This document shows, in pieces, positions 12,280 through 12,614 of a stretch of 12,614 bases of DNA (position 1 is the first letter of the stretch; every line of letters begins with the position of its first letter). This DNA is from Desulfotignum sp. (GTDB lineage Bacteria; Desulfobacterota; Desulfobacteria; Desulfobacterales; Desulfobacteraceae). The notes under the pieces are model-generated. The model worked only from the letters and a program-made list of their open reading frames with translations. It searched no databases and was not told the origin of the DNA. The stretch spans positions 1 through 12,614 of the forward strand of contig JAIPDY010000077.1 in the NCBI GenBank assembly GCA_021737445.1, written 5' to 3'. The position numbers and the translations under genes are program-made.

Positions 12280-12614
12280 ATGGATATCAAAAAGCAGACA
12301 CTTATATGGACCGGGGCAGCTGTCCTGGCAATATTGCTGATGCTGGAACCGGTTTTTGGTGCCGTGGAAACCGGTACTGCAAACACAATGACCATGGGAG
12401 ACAGGCAGATTTCCAGCAATGATATTTCCGGAGCCAGGCAGGCGGCTGTGTCCGCGGCCCTGGAACAGGCTGTGGTGAATGCTTTTGTCCAGATGGTTTC
12501 CCCCCAGGTGTTTGCTGCAAACCTGGACATTTTGCATACCCGGATTCTGCCCAAAGCCCAGGATTATATAGCCACCTACCGGGTCTTAGGAGAGATTGCC
12601 CATGAAAACAGATA
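12280..12614 (+). CDS. Exported protein with FlgT N-terminal-like domain (3' end outside window)
   Basis: The first 111 codons of a gene that continues past the window edge. The start M-D-I-K-K is followed by a hydrophobic stretch (about 8-22) and a likely signal-peptidase site after F-G-A at residue 28, so the protein should be in the periplasm or outer membrane. The mature part contains S-S-N-D-I-S-G-A-R-Q-A-A-V-S-A-A-L-E near 45-62 and a later Y-I-A-T-Y-R-V-L at about 97-104. This helix-strand arrangement is like the N-terminal domain of the flagellar assembly protein FlgT and related exported proteins with the LPP20-like fold. The full family cannot be decided without the rest. It starts two bases after the polyprenyl synthase stop and has its own ribosome binding site. 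A direct functional link to quinone synthesis or flagella is not shown here. Confidence 0.6.
   Translation, partial: MDIKKQTLIWTGAAVLAILLMLEPVFGAVETGTANTMTMGDRQISSNDISGARQAAVSAALEQAVVNAFVQMVSPQVFAANLDILHTRILPKAQDYIATYRVLGEIAHENR

Noticed and set aside
1..12614. CRISPR array, tRNA, rRNA or intact insertion sequence
   Set aside because: No regularly spaced repeats, cloverleaf-like segments, rRNA-like sequence or transposase with terminal repeats were seen on reading the window.

Overview
The window looks like chromosomal DNA from an anaerobic deltaproteobacterium of the Desulfobacterales (Desulfobacter/Desulfotignum-like). This is an inference from moderate GC, the style of the proteins and the gene set (rimO, long-chain polyprenyl synthase, periplasmic-sensor diguanylate cyclase). 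No rRNA, tRNA, CRISPR array or intact insertion sequence is visible.

Left region (1-3182): the 3' end of a DNA2/UPF1-type superfamily 1 helicase on the + strand converges on three small minus-strand genes. These are a stand-alone HIRAN-domain protein, a PD-(D/E)XK nuclease-like protein of the NucS/DUF91 type, and a smaller restriction-endonuclease-like protein with an altered active site. The three genes and the DNA to about 2870 are clearly richer in A+T than everything around them. They read as an acquired island with a nucleic-acid-processing (repair or defence) theme. A roughly 500-base stretch follows, containing an 11-bp inverted repeat and an unrecognised 99-codon ORF.

Middle region (3183-7797, minus strand): three closely spaced co-directional genes, probably one transcript read from right to left. 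They are a PaaI-type hotdog thioesterase, a 978-residue membrane diguanylate cyclase with three tandem periplasmic solute-binding (SBP_bac_3) domains, and a SprT-like zinc-protease/DUF2786 protein.

Right region (7798-12614, + strand): a divergent regulatory region leads into a tight operon. Its order is htpG (Hsp90), rimO (S12 methylthiotransferase), a long-chain polyprenyl diphosphate synthase, and the start of an exported protein resembling the FlgT N-terminal domain that runs off the window. The first two junctions are 4-base ATGA overlaps and the third gap is 2 bases, so translational coupling is likely. The htpG operon joins protein folding, ribosome modification and isoprenoid quinone side-chain synthesis, a mix typical of housekeeping clusters.

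The best candidate for an undescribed system is the AT-rich HIRAN/nuclease/nuclease-like cassette beside the helicase. The evidence for it is compositional and contextual only.
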